Origin: G963676655 sp963676655
Lineage (GTDB): Bacteria; Verrucomicrobiota; Lentisphaeria; Victivallales; Victivallaceae
Reading direction: 5' to 3'
NCBI GenBank assembly: GCA_963676655.2
Contig: CAXXKX010000003.1
Coordinates: 1,922,001 to 1,986,000 of the forward strand
DNA: 64,000 nucleotides
Of this stretch, positions 1 through 9,072 are shown piece after piece (positions within the stretch are counted from its first letter, which is position 1; each line of letters starts with the position of its first letter). The notes below the pieces were generated by a model. The model searched no databases. It saw only the letters and a program-made list of their open reading frames with translations, and was not told the DNA's origin. The position numbers and the translations under genes are program-made.

Positions 1-175
1 AGGAAATCACATCGGTAGTTCCTGTATGCCCCACATAATCACAATTGATCCGGGCCATTGTCCGGTCTCCGACAAAAGCGATTGAAATAACGGAATTGTC
101 CGGTGCCGTGAGCCTTGACAACTCAGCTGCTCTTGTCACCATCCGCTTTATCAGTTTTCGGTTCGGCGGCGGCAT
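1..175 (-). CDS. ybeY: Endoribonuclease YbeY, 5' part only
   Basis: This is the N-terminal part of the rRNA-maturation endoribonuclease YbeY (UPF0054); the catalytic HGxLHLxGYDH region lies outside the window. The visible reading frame contains ISIAFVGDRTM, then NCDYVGHTGTTDVIS. This matches the family pattern of a short beta strand, a D/E turn and the N-x-x-Y-R-x-x-x-x-x-TDVLSF signature. It directly follows phoH and pgpH, the usual neighbours of ybeY. Two ATG starts are in frame, at 175 and 142, both inside the 3' end of pgpH (overlaps of 53 and 20 bases). I favour 175 because it gives more of the N-terminal helix normal for the family, but neither has a clear ribosome binding site. Confidence 0.8.
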   Translation of the reverse strand, partial: MPPPNRKLIKRMVTRAAELSRLTAPDNSVISIAFVGDRTMARINCDYVGHTGTTDVIS

Positions 176-2513
176 TTTTTTCAGATTCCGCGAATAAATC
201 GTCTTCATCCAGTTCATCTTTCGGATATGATATTCTGCTGTGATGCATGGTTGTCAGGGTTTTGACAAAGCTGTCGCGAATCAGCGCCAGCTCGGCAAAA
301 GTCATATCGGCCTCATCCAACTGCCGATCACGAATCCGTTTCCGGAAAATTTCCCAGACCAGGGTTTCAATTTTATTGTGGGTGGGCTTCTGCAGCGACC
401 TGGTTGCGGCTTCGCAGGCGTCGGCCAGGCTGATAATCACCACCTCTTTGTCATGTGGCAACGGACCTTTATAGCGGTACTCCTGTTCTTCCACCGAACC
501 GCCTTTCTCTTTGCTTTCTTCCAGGGCGCGGTGGTAAAAGAATAATACTATGTCTGTCCCGTGATGCCGTTCAATCGCGGCCCTGATGTCACGACGCAGT
601 TTATACTTGACAGCCAGGTCGATGCCGTCTTTAACGTGATTCAAAATGACCATACTGCTTATTCTGGGATGCAGTTCCTTGTGTTTTTCATGACTTTCCG
701 CGTTATTCTCGATGAAGTATTCCGGTTTTGTCAATTTCCCGATGTCATGGAACAGCGCTCCCACTCTGGCTTTGATCGGGTTTGCTCCGATAGCGCCGGC
801 GGCGTATTCAGCCAGAGTTGACACCATTAGACTGTGATGGAAAGTCCCCGGGGCCTCTAACTGCAGACGTTTGAGCAACGGGTGATTGTAATCACACATC
901 AGCAGCAGAGACATGTTGGTACTAACCCCGAAAAACATCTCAAAAGCAAATGTCAGCAGCAAACTGAAGATCGCGGTCATCAAGCTGGTGGCGGCAATAA
1001 CGCCTATAGCCCAGGGAACAATTTGCGGATCTTTAGCGGCCTGGAAAACCAAACGATAGTCAAGCATCAATGAAGTCAGGAATACCGCGACCGCAATTCG
1101 GATAAAAAATGACCGGTAATTGGTCGAATGGCGTACCGCCAACGCGGCGATACAGCTTAATACCAGTCCTTCGACCGCAACATTGAAATTGTAGCCCAGC
1201 ATAATTGCGATAATCATCGAGACAAACAGGCCGACATAAATGGCGATCCGCAACCCGAGCAGGACCGAAAGCAGGATTGCCGCCGTGGCCAGCGGAATGG
1301 CATTGGTCATTAATTGTGGTGGAACCGAAAACTCGCCGCTGAGAAACGGAAAACTGAGAATTGAACCCCAGCAATACATCAGACATATCACAATAATGAC
1401 GGAGATCAGCAATATTTTCCGGTTGCTGGCTACCACATCGGGGTGGATCTGATAAATATATATCCCGATAAAGATAATCAATAGCAGACTGATAACAACT
1501 GATTCCGTGATCTTCAACGGTTTTTCTTCCTGAGTCTGCCGTTTGTCCAGTTGTATTTTATATTCATTCAACAAGTCGAGTTCGCGTTTTCCGATAACCT
1601 GATTTTTCGTAATCAACGGCTGATGCCGCTTAAAACTCACCATAACCGGCTTCACTCTATCGATTGCGACCAAACACTTACGGTGATAGAGCGCGTCGTC
1701 TTTTCCCAGATTGCCGTTAACTCCGATTATCTGCGCTATCACATTTGTAAAGCCCTCCAGCATAACTTTGCGGTCTGAGCCGGAATAATATTTCAAGGTG
1801 GATTTGGCAATTGCTGCGGCCGCCTCTTCCGGGGTAATGAGCTCGATTGCCGGTTTCGGCATACGATCACGTCCCTTGACGTCGATAATCCGCACTTGCT
1901 GACCAACTTTGCATCCGGCTTTCAAGTTGACACTGATGATCCCCTGGCTCAATTCCCTTTTCAACGCGTTTTCGAAGTATTTGCGCTGGGCTTTATCGTG
2001 GGCGACAAAGTAGAAAGTTTTAGTAATATTATCGGGCAGCCCGGATGCCAGTTTTGCCATTTCCGACTTATAGGCCGGATTGAATTCACGATTTTTCTTT
2101 TGCTGCTCCACCCGCAGTTCAATATAATTTGTAAAATCTTCCGCACGTTGCTCAACCTCTTTGTTTGAGGTGCCGGATATCGTGAAATAAAGCGGTACCT
2201 CTGCTTTCGCTTCATCCTGCTGTTGTTTAGTGGCTACCTTATCCTCACAGACAAAATCGAATTGAGAATAGATGATTTTGGGCGCATGCTGGCCAAGAAC
2301 AAAATCAATTGAAAAAACCTTGGAGTTATAACCTGAAAAATGCAGCATAGAAACCAGAAATGCCCACAGAAAAAATAACACAGCCAAGCCGAGAAAGCGG
2401 GAAGAATCGGCAGCCTGGGCAAACGGACTCTCTCCGGTCCGCCGTTTACGTGAGCCGATCAATCCTTTTTTAAGCATCTTCTGGCGGGAAATTATGTTTT
2501 TGATAAATTGCAC
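123..2513 (-). CDS. pgpH: 7TM-HD cyclic-di-AMP phosphodiesterase, PgpH family
   Basis: Membrane-bound HD-domain phosphodiesterase of the PgpH type, a family whose characterised members hydrolyse cyclic di-AMP. Layout in 796 residues: basic cytoplasmic N-terminus, first membrane helix at about 40-58, a large extracytoplasmic 7TMR-HDED region at about 70-330, a block of membrane helices at about 337-535, then a cytoplasmic HD domain from about 555. Metal-binding residues are visible as HHS (559-561), FHDIGK (HD at 589-590), RHHGT (649-653) and LADAC (D698). The C-terminal 35 residues are acidic and low-complexity. The gene lies 9 bases downstream of phoH, and its end overlaps ybeY, so the three are probably co-transcribed. 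Substrate is inferred from the family. Confidence 0.92.
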   Translation of the reverse strand: MQFIKNIISRQKMLKKGLIGSRKRRTGESPFAQAADSSRFLGLAVLFFLWAFLVSMLHFSGYNSKVFSIDFVLGQHAPKIIYSQFDFVCEDKVATKQQQDEAKAEVPLYFTISGTSNKEVEQRAEDFTNYIELRVEQQKKNREFNPAYKSEMAKLASGLPDNITKTFYFVAHDKAQRKYFENALKRELSQGIISVNLKAGCKVGQQVRIIDVKGRDRMPKPAIELITPEEAAAAIAKSTLKYYSGSDRKVMLEGFTNVIAQIIGVNGNLGKDDALYHRKCLVAIDRVKPVMVSFKRHQPLITKNQVIGKRELDLLNEYKIQLDKRQTQEEKPLKITESVVISLLLIIFIGIYIYQIHPDVVASNRKILLISVIIVICLMYCWGSILSFPFLSGEFSVPPQLMTNAIPLATAAILLSVLLGLRIAIYVGLFVSMIIAIMLGYNFNVAVEGLVLSCIAALAVRHSTNYRSFFIRIAVAVFLTSLMLDYRLVFQAAKDPQIVPWAIGVIAATSLMTAIFSLLLTFAFEMFFGVSTNMSLLLMCDYNHPLLKRLQLEAPGTFHHSLMVSTLAEYAAGAIGANPIKARVGALFHDIGKLTKPEYFIENNAESHEKHKELHPRISSMVILNHVKDGIDLAVKYKLRRDIRAAIERHHGTDIVLFFYHRALEESKEKGGSVEEQEYRYKGPLPHDKEVVIISLADACEAATRSLQKPTHNKIETLVWEIFRKRIRDRQLDEADMTFAELALIRDSFVKTLTTMHHSRISYPKDELDEDDLFAESEKNAAAEPKTDKADGDKSS

Positions 2514-2522
2514 AGCGAATCC

Positions 2523-3482
2523 TCAGGAACGAACTTTTTCATACGCAGTTATTATTTTTTCCACCAGGGCGTGACGAACCACGTCGGCGGTCGTAAAATT
2601 GCAGACGGCAATTTCTTCGATCTCTCTCAACGCTTTTGCCGCATGTTGCAGACCGGAAGTTTCACGGCGGTCAAGGTCTGTCTGGAATGGATCACCGGTT
2701 ATCACGCATTTTGAGTCAAAACCCAGGCGGGTCAGGAACATCAGCATCTGGTCGTCAGTCGTATTTTGCGCTTCGTCGAGAATGATAAACGCGTTATTCA
2801 GGGTGCGCCCGCGCATAAATGCCAGCGGTGCGACTTCGATAACATTTTTTTCAATCAGCACAGAGGCCTCCTCGAACTCCAGCATATCATAGAGCGCGTC
2901 GTATAGCGGGCGCAGATAGGGCATGATCTTTTCTTCAAGGTTGCCCGGAAGAAAACCAAGATTTTCCCCGGCTTCCCTGGCAGGACGAGTCAAAATGATT
3001 CGGGTGAAGTTTCCGGCCAGAAGTTCGGAGATTGCCATTGCCATGGCCAGATAGGTTTTGCCGGTACCGGCCGGGCCGATGCCGAAAACAATGTCTTTTT
3101 CCCGCATCCGGCGCAAGTATTCAAGCTGAGCCCGGGTTCTGGGAACTACATCTTTTTTGCGCGGACTGACCTTGATGCGCTCGGCGAAAAGCTGTTTTAA
3201 TTCACTTTCGCGGTTTTCGCTGTATGCGACTAGTGCCTGTTTGAAATCGCGACTGTCAAGACGGCGTTCGCGCAACAGAAAAATCCGGGTAAGTTCTTCA
3301 AAAAAAGAGCATGCGCGGGTTCGGTTGGCTTCACTGCCGGCTATCTTTATCCAGTAGTCCCGGGCGGTTAATTTGACGTCAAGCTGTTCTTCAACCAGAC
3401 GCAAGTTTTTGATTAAATGCCCCGCAAACAACTCATTGAGGTCAGAGCCGTTTTCAAAATAGTAGATGTCTGAGTCCGACAT
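2523..3482 (-). CDS. phoH: PhoH-like P-loop ATPase
   Basis: Cytoplasmic PhoH-family ATPase/predicted RNA helicase-like protein of 319 residues, the usual length. An N-terminal region that may bind nucleic acid precedes a P-loop domain with Walker A GPAGTGKT (136-143), the conserved TRPAREAGE segment (about 165) and Walker B LDEAQNT (235-241). The order phoH, pgpH, ybeY is widely conserved and suggests a role linked to rRNA maturation or RNA turnover. That role is inferred from context, because the biochemical function of PhoH is poorly defined. It starts 21 bases after the LysM lipoprotein stop and is probably in the same operon. Confidence 0.92.
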   Translation of the reverse strand: MSDSDIYYFENGSDLNELFAGHLIKNLRLVEEQLDVKLTARDYWIKIAGSEANRTRACSFFEELTRIFLLRERRLDSRDFKQALVAYSENRESELKQLFAERIKVSPRKKDVVPRTRAQLEYLRRMREKDIVFGIGPAGTGKTYLAMAMAISELLAGNFTRIILTRPAREAGENLGFLPGNLEEKIMPYLRPLYDALYDMLEFEEASVLIEKNVIEVAPLAFMRGRTLNNAFIILDEAQNTTDDQMLMFLTRLGFDSKCVITGDPFQTDLDRRETSGLQHAAKALREIEEIAVCNFTTADVVRHALVEKIITAYEKVRS

Positions 3483-3503
3483 TCGCCGCCATTAAATAAT
3501 TAA

Positions 3504-4001
3504 TTACTTCGACGGAATCAGTAATTTTGTTCCCACTTTGAGTTTCTTGGGATTACTGATTACAGCAGAATTGGCCTCATAGATCTTTTTCCAGTTATTA
3601 CCGGAACCGTAGACCTTTTGAGATATTTTATACAGGCTGTCGCCTTTTTGCACAACATATTCCGTTGCCGGCGTCATTTCACCGGTGATTACAGTGTCTT
3701 GTTTATCAACGATTACTTCGGAACCGTCCGGGCCGGGAGTCATCGATACAGTATCTTTCGTTACCTCACTGTCCACTTTCAGGACTTGCGGCGGAGCAGA
3801 ACCGTCGTCTTTGGCTGATTCCGGGTCGGTTGTAGAACCGGGGGGAGTCGTTCTCGGCGCTTCCCAGCCGGGATAATGCTTTTCAATGAAAGCGGCCCAC
3901 TTCTTTTCTTTCGGTCCAAGCGGAGCCTGGGCCAGTTCCGGGGAACAGCCGGCAAGTACAGTCGCCACGGCCAAACCAAACAAAATCTGACGGTATTTCA
4001 T
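3504..4001 (-). CDS. LysM-domain lipoprotein
   Basis: Predicted secreted lipoprotein of 165 residues. It has a hydrophobic signal peptide and a lipobox LAGC with the lipidated Cys at 19. A Pro/Ser/Thr-rich linker spans about 35-110, and a single C-terminal LysM peptidoglycan-binding domain spans about 114-163 (YVVQKGDSLYKIS... NPKKLKVGTKLLIP). It probably links an outer-membrane lipid anchor to peptidoglycan. A strong ribosome binding site (AGGAGG) lies just before the ATG. It is the first gene of the LysM-phoH-pgpH-ybeY run, separated from the upstream fab operon by an intrinsic terminator, so its promoter should lie at about 4005-4060. Confidence 0.88.
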   Translation of the reverse strand: MKYRQILFGLAVATVLAGCSPELAQAPLGPKEKKWAAFIEKHYPGWEAPRTTPPGSTTDPESAKDDGSAPPQVLKVDSEVTKDTVSMTPGPDGSEVIVDKQDTVITGEMTPATEYVVQKGDSLYKISQKVYGSGNNWKKIYEANSAVISNPKKLKVGTKLLIPSK

Positions 4002-4049
4002 ATTGCGCCTCCTGAAAATAACGGTTTTGATACCTTATTATATATTCAA

Positions 4050-4101
4050 AAAAATAAAAACAGCTTTGATATTATACATTACCTTATGTAAATATCAAAG
4101 C
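4050..4101 (-). terminator. Intrinsic terminator after fabF
   Basis: Reading the minus strand away from the fabF stop, a long stem (GCTTTGATATT-TACAT pairing with its complement, one bulged base, six-base loop) is followed by a T-rich tract of about 11 bases. It closes the fabG-acpP-fabF transcript. Confidence 0.8.
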
Positions 4102-4127
4102 CGAATTATATATTTAAGTGAAAAAGA

Positions 4128-5390
4128 TCAGCCGTCGTAACGTTTCAACGCAACAACGCCGTTGTGACCGCCGAAACCGAGGTTGATATTCAAAGCAATC
4201 TTGATGTCTTTTTCTATTGCCTGATTGGGCGTATAGTTCAAGTCGCATTCCGGATCAGGATTTTCATAATTGATAGTCGGAGGGATGATTCCGTTAATCA
4301 ACGCCTGTACACAGGCAATACACTCAAACCCGCCGGCGGCGCCGAGGCCGTGGCCGGTGGTTCCTTTGGTACTGCTGATTGCTACTTTACGCGCAACGTC
4401 TTCGCCCAGGGCTGACTTGATCGCTTTGGTTTCATATTTGTCGTTAAGCGGAGTACTGGTGCCGTGAGCATTGATATAATCAACATCCTCCGGTTTGAGA
4501 CCGGCATGTTTCAAGGCAGATTGAATTGCTCTGGCCGCGCCATAACCTTCCGGATGGGGAGAGGTGATATGATACGCATCGCCAGTTGTGCCGTAACCGA
4601 CGATCTCCGCCAGGATATTTGCGCCGCGGGCTTTTGCGTGTTCAAGTTCTTCGATCACCAGAACGCCGGAACCTTCACTCATGACAAAACCGTCACGCTC
4701 GGCATCGAAAGGACGACTCGCGTGCATCGGGTCTTCGTTGCGCTGGCTCATTGCTTTCATTGAGCAGAACCCGGCAAAGCCGACCGGGATAATTGTTGCT
4801 TCGGCACCGCCGCAGATCATCATGTCGGCGTCGTCGCGCTTGATCATCCAGTATGATTCGCCAATTGAGTGACAACCGGAGGCACAAGCTGAAACAACTG
4901 AGAAGTTCGGGCCTTCTGCGCCATAGCGCATTGACAAATTGCCCGCTGCCATATCACCGATCATCATCGGGATCAGCAGAGGAGAAACTTTTGCCGGACC
5001 TTTCTCATCCAACAGCAAAGTCTGCTGAACCATGGTGCCGAGTCCGCCGATTCCACTGGAAACCAGAACTCCGATCCGGGTTGGATCGATATTGCTTTCC
5101 TTGAAATTCAATGGTAAACCCGCGGCTTGTACCGCTTCATCAGCCGCGGCGATCGCAAATTGGCTGAAACGGTCGATTCTTCGGGCCTCTTTAGCTGGGA
5201 TATAGGCTGAGATGTCTAAATCTTTTACTTCACCGGCAATTTGAGTACGGTATCCTTCGCTGGCGTCAAAATGGGTGACATATCCCAACCCGCAAAGGCC
5301 GTTGACAAGAGCATGCCAAAAATCGGCGGTATTATTGCCGACACAGGAAACTACTCCGGTGCCGGTTACTACTACACGTCTTTCGCTCAT
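4128..5390 (-). CDS. fabF: 3-oxoacyl-ACP synthase II (FabF)
   Basis: Beta-ketoacyl-ACP synthase of fatty-acid elongation, 420 residues, full length. It condenses malonyl-ACP with acyl-ACP in the cytoplasm. The Cys-His-His triad is visible: Cys169 in SACASG, His309 in NAHGTST and His347 in TKGTTGHGLGAAG, with the conserved Lys342. It is the last gene of the fabG-acpP-fabF group. A strong hairpin separates it from acpP, so it may be expressed partly by readthrough or from its own promoter. Confidence 0.96.
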   Translation of the reverse strand: MSERRVVVTGTGVVSCVGNNTADFWHALVNGLCGLGYVTHFDASEGYRTQIAGEVKDLDISAYIPAKEARRIDRFSQFAIAAADEAVQAAGLPLNFKESNIDPTRIGVLVSSGIGGLGTMVQQTLLLDEKGPAKVSPLLIPMMIGDMAAGNLSMRYGAEGPNFSVVSACASGCHSIGESYWMIKRDDADMMICGGAEATIIPVGFAGFCSMKAMSQRNEDPMHASRPFDAERDGFVMSEGSGVLVIEELEHAKARGANILAEIVGYGTTGDAYHITSPHPEGYGAARAIQSALKHAGLKPEDVDYINAHGTSTPLNDKYETKAIKSALGEDVARKVAISSTKGTTGHGLGAAGGFECIACVQALINGIIPPTINYENPDPECDLNYTPNQAIEKDIKIALNINLGFGGHNGVVALKRYDG

Positions 5391-5434
5391 CTAATGATAA
5401 TCTCCATGACTGTGAAAAACTATTTCTAATATGC

Positions 5435-5461
5435 AAAAATGGGCCACGCGTGGTGGCCCAT
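5435..5461 (-). terminator. Hairpin with T-run between acpP and fabF
   Basis: A perfect 9-bp stem (ATGGGCCAC with GTGGCCCAT, five-base loop) is followed on the minus strand by TTTTT. It looks like an intrinsic terminator or attenuator after acpP. It would let acyl carrier protein be made in excess over FabF, which is an inference. Confidence 0.75.
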
Positions 5462-5493
5462 CTTATTTACAGGATTTCAGAAGACCTGCTTAA

Positions 5494-5736
5494 TTAGGCG
5501 TCGGCCTGTCTTTCCGTGATATATTTGATGGCATCACCAACTGAAGTCAGAGTTTCGGCATCTTCGTCCGGAATGTCAGCGCCAAATTCTTCTTCCAGAG
5601 CCATAACCAGTTCTACCTGGTCCAGTGAATCAGCGCCAAGGTCTTCGATGAATTTCGCATCTTCAGTAACCTGATCTTCGGTTACACTCAACTGATTGAC
5701 GATGATTTCTTTTACTTTGTCAGCAACTTCAGACAT
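5494..5736 (-). CDS. acpP: Acyl carrier protein
   Basis: Small acidic acyl carrier protein of 80 residues. It carries growing acyl chains on a 4'-phosphopantetheine attached to Ser37 of the GADSLD motif. Helix II follows as QVELVMALEEEF. The attaching enzyme AcpS is encoded at 24652-25032. The ribosome binding site AAGAGG lies before the ATG. The roughly 130-bp AT-rich gap to fabG contains a TATAAT-like box on the minus strand, so a private promoter is possible. Confidence 0.96.
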   Translation of the reverse strand: MSEVADKVKEIIVNQLSVTEDQVTEDAKFIEDLGADSLDQVELVMALEEEFGADIPDEDAETLTSVGDAIKYITERQADA

Positions 5737-5867
5737 TTTGTTTACCTCTTGTTTGTTGTTATTAAGGTAGTTAACTTTTCGATAACTTTCGTTTTGTATT
5801 GCATATAATTTGCTTCATATTTCAAAAAAATCAAATTATAAAGCCAAGTTTGTGTGATTTTTTTTGA

Positions 5868-6620
5868 TTACATCACCATTCCGCCGTCTATATTTATGGT
5901 CTGCCCAGTGACATAATCAGAGTCGGAACAGCTGAGGAAATAGACAACGTTTGCAACGTCTTGCGGGGTGCCGCCACGCTTCATTGGGATGACGCTCAGG
6001 AAAGCTTCAGTAGCTGCTTCAGATAGCTTGCCGGTCATGTCGGTTATGATGTAACCGGGAGCAACCGCATTAACCTGGATGCCGCGAGTTGCCAGTTCCT
6101 TGGCTGCAGTTTTGGTTAGGCCGATAACGCCGGCTTTGGAAGCGGAGTAATTAGCTTGTCCGGCATTGCCCATAACGCCGACGACAGAAGCGATATTGAC
6201 GATTTTACCGGAACGCTGTTTCATCATCGGGCGGGTACAAGCTTTGATGAAGTTAAAGGTGCCTTTGAGGTTAACCGCGATTACCGCGTCCCAATCAGCT
6301 TCGGTCATGCGCATGATCAAAGTGTCGCGGGTGATACCGGCGTTATTGATCAGGATATCGATGCAGCCGAATTTATCCAGAACAGCCTTGACAGTTGCTT
6401 CAGCATCCTCAACCTTGGCCACGTTGGCGGCAAAAGCAGCAGCTTCAACGCCCTGTGAACGAAATTCTTTGGCGGTTTCTTCCGCTACATCAAGCATAAT
6501 ATCGACGATCGCCAGCTTGGCGCCTTCGTCCGCCAGACGATCACAGATCGCTTTGCCGATGCCGCGGGCTCCGCCGGTGACCAGCGCAACTTTACCTTCA
6601 AGATTTCTTGGACCACACAT
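5868..6620 (-). CDS. fabG: 3-oxoacyl-ACP reductase (FabG)
   Basis: NADPH-dependent short-chain dehydrogenase that reduces 3-oxoacyl-ACP in fatty-acid synthesis, 250 residues. Visible motifs are the cofactor loop TGGARGIG (15-22), NNAG (92-95) and the catalytic Ser145, Tyr158 and Lys162 (YSASK). The C-terminal YVTGQTINIDGGMVM is typical of true FabG. It is the first gene of fabG-acpP-fabF and has a strong promoter about 70-95 bases upstream and a good ribosome binding site (AAAGAGG). Confidence 0.95.
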   Translation of the reverse strand: MCGPRNLEGKVALVTGGARGIGKAICDRLADEGAKLAIVDIMLDVAEETAKEFRSQGVEAAAFAANVAKVEDAEATVKAVLDKFGCIDILINNAGITRDTLIMRMTEADWDAVIAVNLKGTFNFIKACTRPMMKQRSGKIVNIASVVGVMGNAGQANYSASKAGVIGLTKTAAKELATRGIQVNAVAPGYIITDMTGKLSEAATEAFLSVIPMKRGGTPQDVANVVYFLSCSDSDYVTGQTINIDGGMVM

Positions 6621-6688
6621 AATGGTTTACCTCTTTTTTGGTTTATCAAATTAAATTAAGGGATTCTCTTGATTATGAACAGACCTGT

Positions 6689-6717
6689 AATATATCCCTC
6701 CCTGCTATGATTGTCAA
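6689..6717 (-). promoter_or_regulatory. Sigma-70-type promoter of fabG
   Basis: On the minus strand TTGACA (6712-6717) and TATATT (6689-6694) are separated by exactly 17 bases, about 70 bases upstream of the fabG ATG. Confidence 0.75.
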
Positions 6718-6798
6718 GTTTGCAAACTCTTCCCTGATGGATTGAAAAATATATCAACAACGTAAATCCAAATCAAGGCGTTTGTATCAAGTACGATG

Positions 6799-6811
6799 CT
6801 TGAAGTTCAAG
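6799..6811. repeat. Small palindrome beside RAYT gene
   Basis: CTTGA-AGT-TCAAG is a 5-bp perfect stem with a three-base loop, 15 bases past the end of the transposase gene. Short palindromes with tiny loops are what RAYT enzymes recognise, but this one is short enough to be chance. Confidence 0.3.
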
Positions 6812-6825
6812 TTGATGCAGGAAAC

Positions 6826-7803
6826 TCAAGAAGAGTTTATTAGCTTGCGGAAGCAATACAGGGCGGTGCCGGTGGGACTCAAGCCTCTAGCCAATTGTTT
6901 TTTGCGCATTCGTTCAGGATTATCAAAACAACTTCCGGTTTCACGGATAAATATTTTGGAACCAAGAATTACGCCATCGGTGAAGTGTCTGGTGCGACGC
7001 AGGAAAAGGACGTGCATCGATTCTTTCTGGCGCGCTTTATCGCGCGCGGCATAGATTTCTTCGCTGGAAGCACCGGACTCTGCCGCGATGATTCGCGCCA
7101 GTTCGCCTCGGAAGAACGCAAACAGCTCTTTGTCAGTCCATTTCGAGGTGTCGCCGGTCGTGATATTCGGTTTCATATGTTTGACAAAATTTCCATAAAA
7201 CATGTGTCGGCCGCTTTTGCAGTAGCGCCCCCAGGTAGAAAAACTATATTCGGCCGGATCTTGTTTCAAACCGGCTCGAACCGGGTTGAGTTCGACATAG
7301 ATTACACACGCGGCCAGGGCATTGACTTTGTCGAGAATTGTGCTTTTGAAACGTCTGCCCCAGAGTTGTCCGGACCGGTCGCGAGTCTCATTATATACGC
7401 AGGAAAAGCGTCGTTGGTAGGCCGACATAAAACGGCTGATGTCGATCATTTTGAGGGAGATTTCTTTGCATAGAGCTTCGTTTTCGAGGCTGATCACCGG
7501 ATTTCGAGGTCCGAATTTAGAAATTTTTGTAATTGACTTGTAATAATTGTTATGTCGTTTGACAATGGAGTCCAGCGGCGGCAGTTCATCCGGCCCGGGA
7601 GCGTAGACTACGAGGTGAAAATGATTACCCATCCAGGCGGCCGAAATGACCTCGATCAGAAAGTAATCGCATAGATTTTGCAGCAGTCGGAAGCCGTACT
7701 CTTTATCAATTTCGGAGAACGGGTGTTCGCCTTTGCGGCAGCCAATGCGGTTATACAAGTGATAATAGCAGCCATCTCCTTTGATTTTCATTCTAGATTC
7801 CAT
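6826..7803 (-). CDS. REP-associated tyrosine transposase (RAYT, Y1/HUH)
   Basis: Transposase-like protein of the IS200/IS605-related RAYT group (TnpA_REP), 325 residues. Such enzymes cut single-stranded DNA at short palindromic REP repeats. The HUH metal motif is HFH at 61-63 (MGNHFHLVV). The likely catalytic Tyr is Y129 in FMSAYQRRF, followed by RSGQLWGRRFKS and the family signature YVELNPVRAGL. The track start would be a TTG at 7809. I chose ATG 7803 because GGAGG sits 7 bases upstream. It stands alone between fabG and murG, with its own promoter. A paralogue begins at 63830, with about 45 of 57 N-terminal residues identical. It has no accompanying TnpB and no IS ends. Confidence 0.85.
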   Translation of the reverse strand: MESRMKIKGDGCYYHLYNRIGCRKGEHPFSEIDKEYGFRLLQNLCDYFLIEVISAAWMGNHFHLVVYAPGPDELPPLDSIVKRHNNYYKSITKISKFGPRNPVISLENEALCKEISLKMIDISRFMSAYQRRFSCVYNETRDRSGQLWGRRFKSTILDKVNALAACVIYVELNPVRAGLKQDPAEYSFSTWGRYCKSGRHMFYGNFVKHMKPNITTGDTSKWTDKELFAFFRGELARIIAAESGASSEEIYAARDKARQKESMHVLFLRRTRHFTDGVILGSKIFIRETGSCFDNPERMRKKQLARGLSPTGTALYCFRKLINSS

Positions 7804-7835
7804 GTCCAATCCTCCAAAGTTGTCTGTTTGATGAT

Positions 7836-7864
7836 AATATATACGCTGAAAGTTGATTTGTCAA
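7836..7864 (-). promoter_or_regulatory. Promoter of RAYT copy 1
   Basis: On the minus strand TTGACA (7859-7864) is 17 bases from TATATT (7836-7841), followed by a leader of about 25 bases and GGAGG. The same arrangement precedes the second RAYT gene. Confidence 0.75.
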
Positions 7865-7917
7865 ATAGTCAGACAGTATGATTATAAATAAAATACAAGT
7901 ACCTGTAAGTTAAAATT

Positions 7918-9072
7918 TTAGTTTGCTTTCTGCTTTTCGGAAAAGTTGACGTCAATCGCTTTGAGCAGAGATTTGGCGGCGTCTGGTTTCGCGGCTGTAT
8001 GCGATTTTTCTCCCTTGGCTCTGAACTCCGCCGGATTTTCGGAAATATTCCGCAATAACTCTAGCGCCCATTCATAGTTGCACTCGGTGTTGTCACGCAT
8101 TTCAGCGCCGCCGGTCCTGGTCAAGAATCGGGCATTATCGTCCTGATGGCGTTCTGCAGCATGCGGGAACGGGATCAAGACCGCGTACTTGCCGAAAAAC
8201 GCCAGTTCCGCTACAGTACTGCCGCCGGATCTGCAAATGACCGCGTCGGCGGCTCCATAAAATAAGGCCATGTCTGGAGATGAAGCCAAAGCCAGGGATT
8301 TGACGTGAGTTTCTTTGTATATAGTACGAACCTGTTCCAGCTTGTCATTGCCTGTGAGGTGAATTATCTGGATTGAACCCTCCGACATGTCCAGGCAGCA
8401 CCGGGGGAATACATCATTAAGGGTTGCCGCGCCAAGGCTGCCGCCGACAATTAAAATGGTAGCATGTTCAGGATTCAGAGACGCTTCGTATTTTTCATTG
8501 ATCCGAGCTATTGCAGTTTCCTTGGAGAAAATCGTTTCCATCAGTTCCGGTCGCAGCGGCATGCCGAGACAGTGGACCGGACATTTACACGCTTGGACGT
8601 TGACCGCCGGAAATGCGGTTGCAAGGAAACGGCACCAACGGCTGATAAAGCGGTTGGCTCGACCGATTCTGGCGTTGCCGTCATGCAGAAAAAGAGGAAC
8701 TTTCATCCATTTAGCAGTTAATGCAGCTGGGAATGACGTAAAACTGCCCATGGCAAGAATCGCGTCAGGCTGGTATTCTGCAATATTTTTTTTGACTTTG
8801 AGGGTTGCACTGATCAACATTGGAAAAAATTTCAATGCCTGCCAGGGATTGCGCGGTAATCTCGGCGCATTAAAGGTGAAACACTTGAACCCGTAACCTG
8901 AAACTATTTCGCTTTGTCGCAGGCGTTCTTTTCCGCTGAGGCAGAACAAGACTTCGCCGCCGTGCGAGGCAAATTCCCGGGCGATACTCAAGCCGGGATA
9001 AAAATGACCGCCGGTTCCCCCACATGAAATGACCAGACGCTGCAGCTTATCAAATTTTAATTCATTATCCAT
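7918..9072 (-). CDS. murG: UDP-GlcNAc:lipid I GlcNAc transferase (MurG)
   Basis: Peripheral membrane GT28 glycosyltransferase that adds GlcNAc to lipid I to make lipid II. About 384 residues from ATG 9072; a longer in-frame start at 9162 would lie deep inside ftsW, so I reject it. Evidence is the N-terminal loop SCGGTGGHFYPGL (GGTGGH at 18-23) and the C-terminal donor-site region with GGSLGA and CRSGGSTVAELAFFGK. The start overlaps the ftsW stop by 8 bases, indicating translational coupling. It ends the operon of UDP-sugar pyrophosphorylase, small unknown, ftsW and murG. Confidence 0.94.
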   Translation of the reverse strand: MDNELKFDKLQRLVISCGGTGGHFYPGLSIAREFASHGGEVLFCLSGKERLRQSEIVSGYGFKCFTFNAPRLPRNPWQALKFFPMLISATLKVKKNIAEYQPDAILAMGSFTSFPAALTAKWMKVPLFLHDGNARIGRANRFISRWCRFLATAFPAVNVQACKCPVHCLGMPLRPELMETIFSKETAIARINEKYEASLNPEHATILIVGGSLGAATLNDVFPRCCLDMSEGSIQIIHLTGNDKLEQVRTIYKETHVKSLALASSPDMALFYGAADAVICRSGGSTVAELAFFGKYAVLIPFPHAAERHQDDNARFLTRTGGAEMRDNTECNYEWALELLRNISENPAEFRAKGEKSHTAAKPDAAKSLLKAIDVNFSEKQKAN

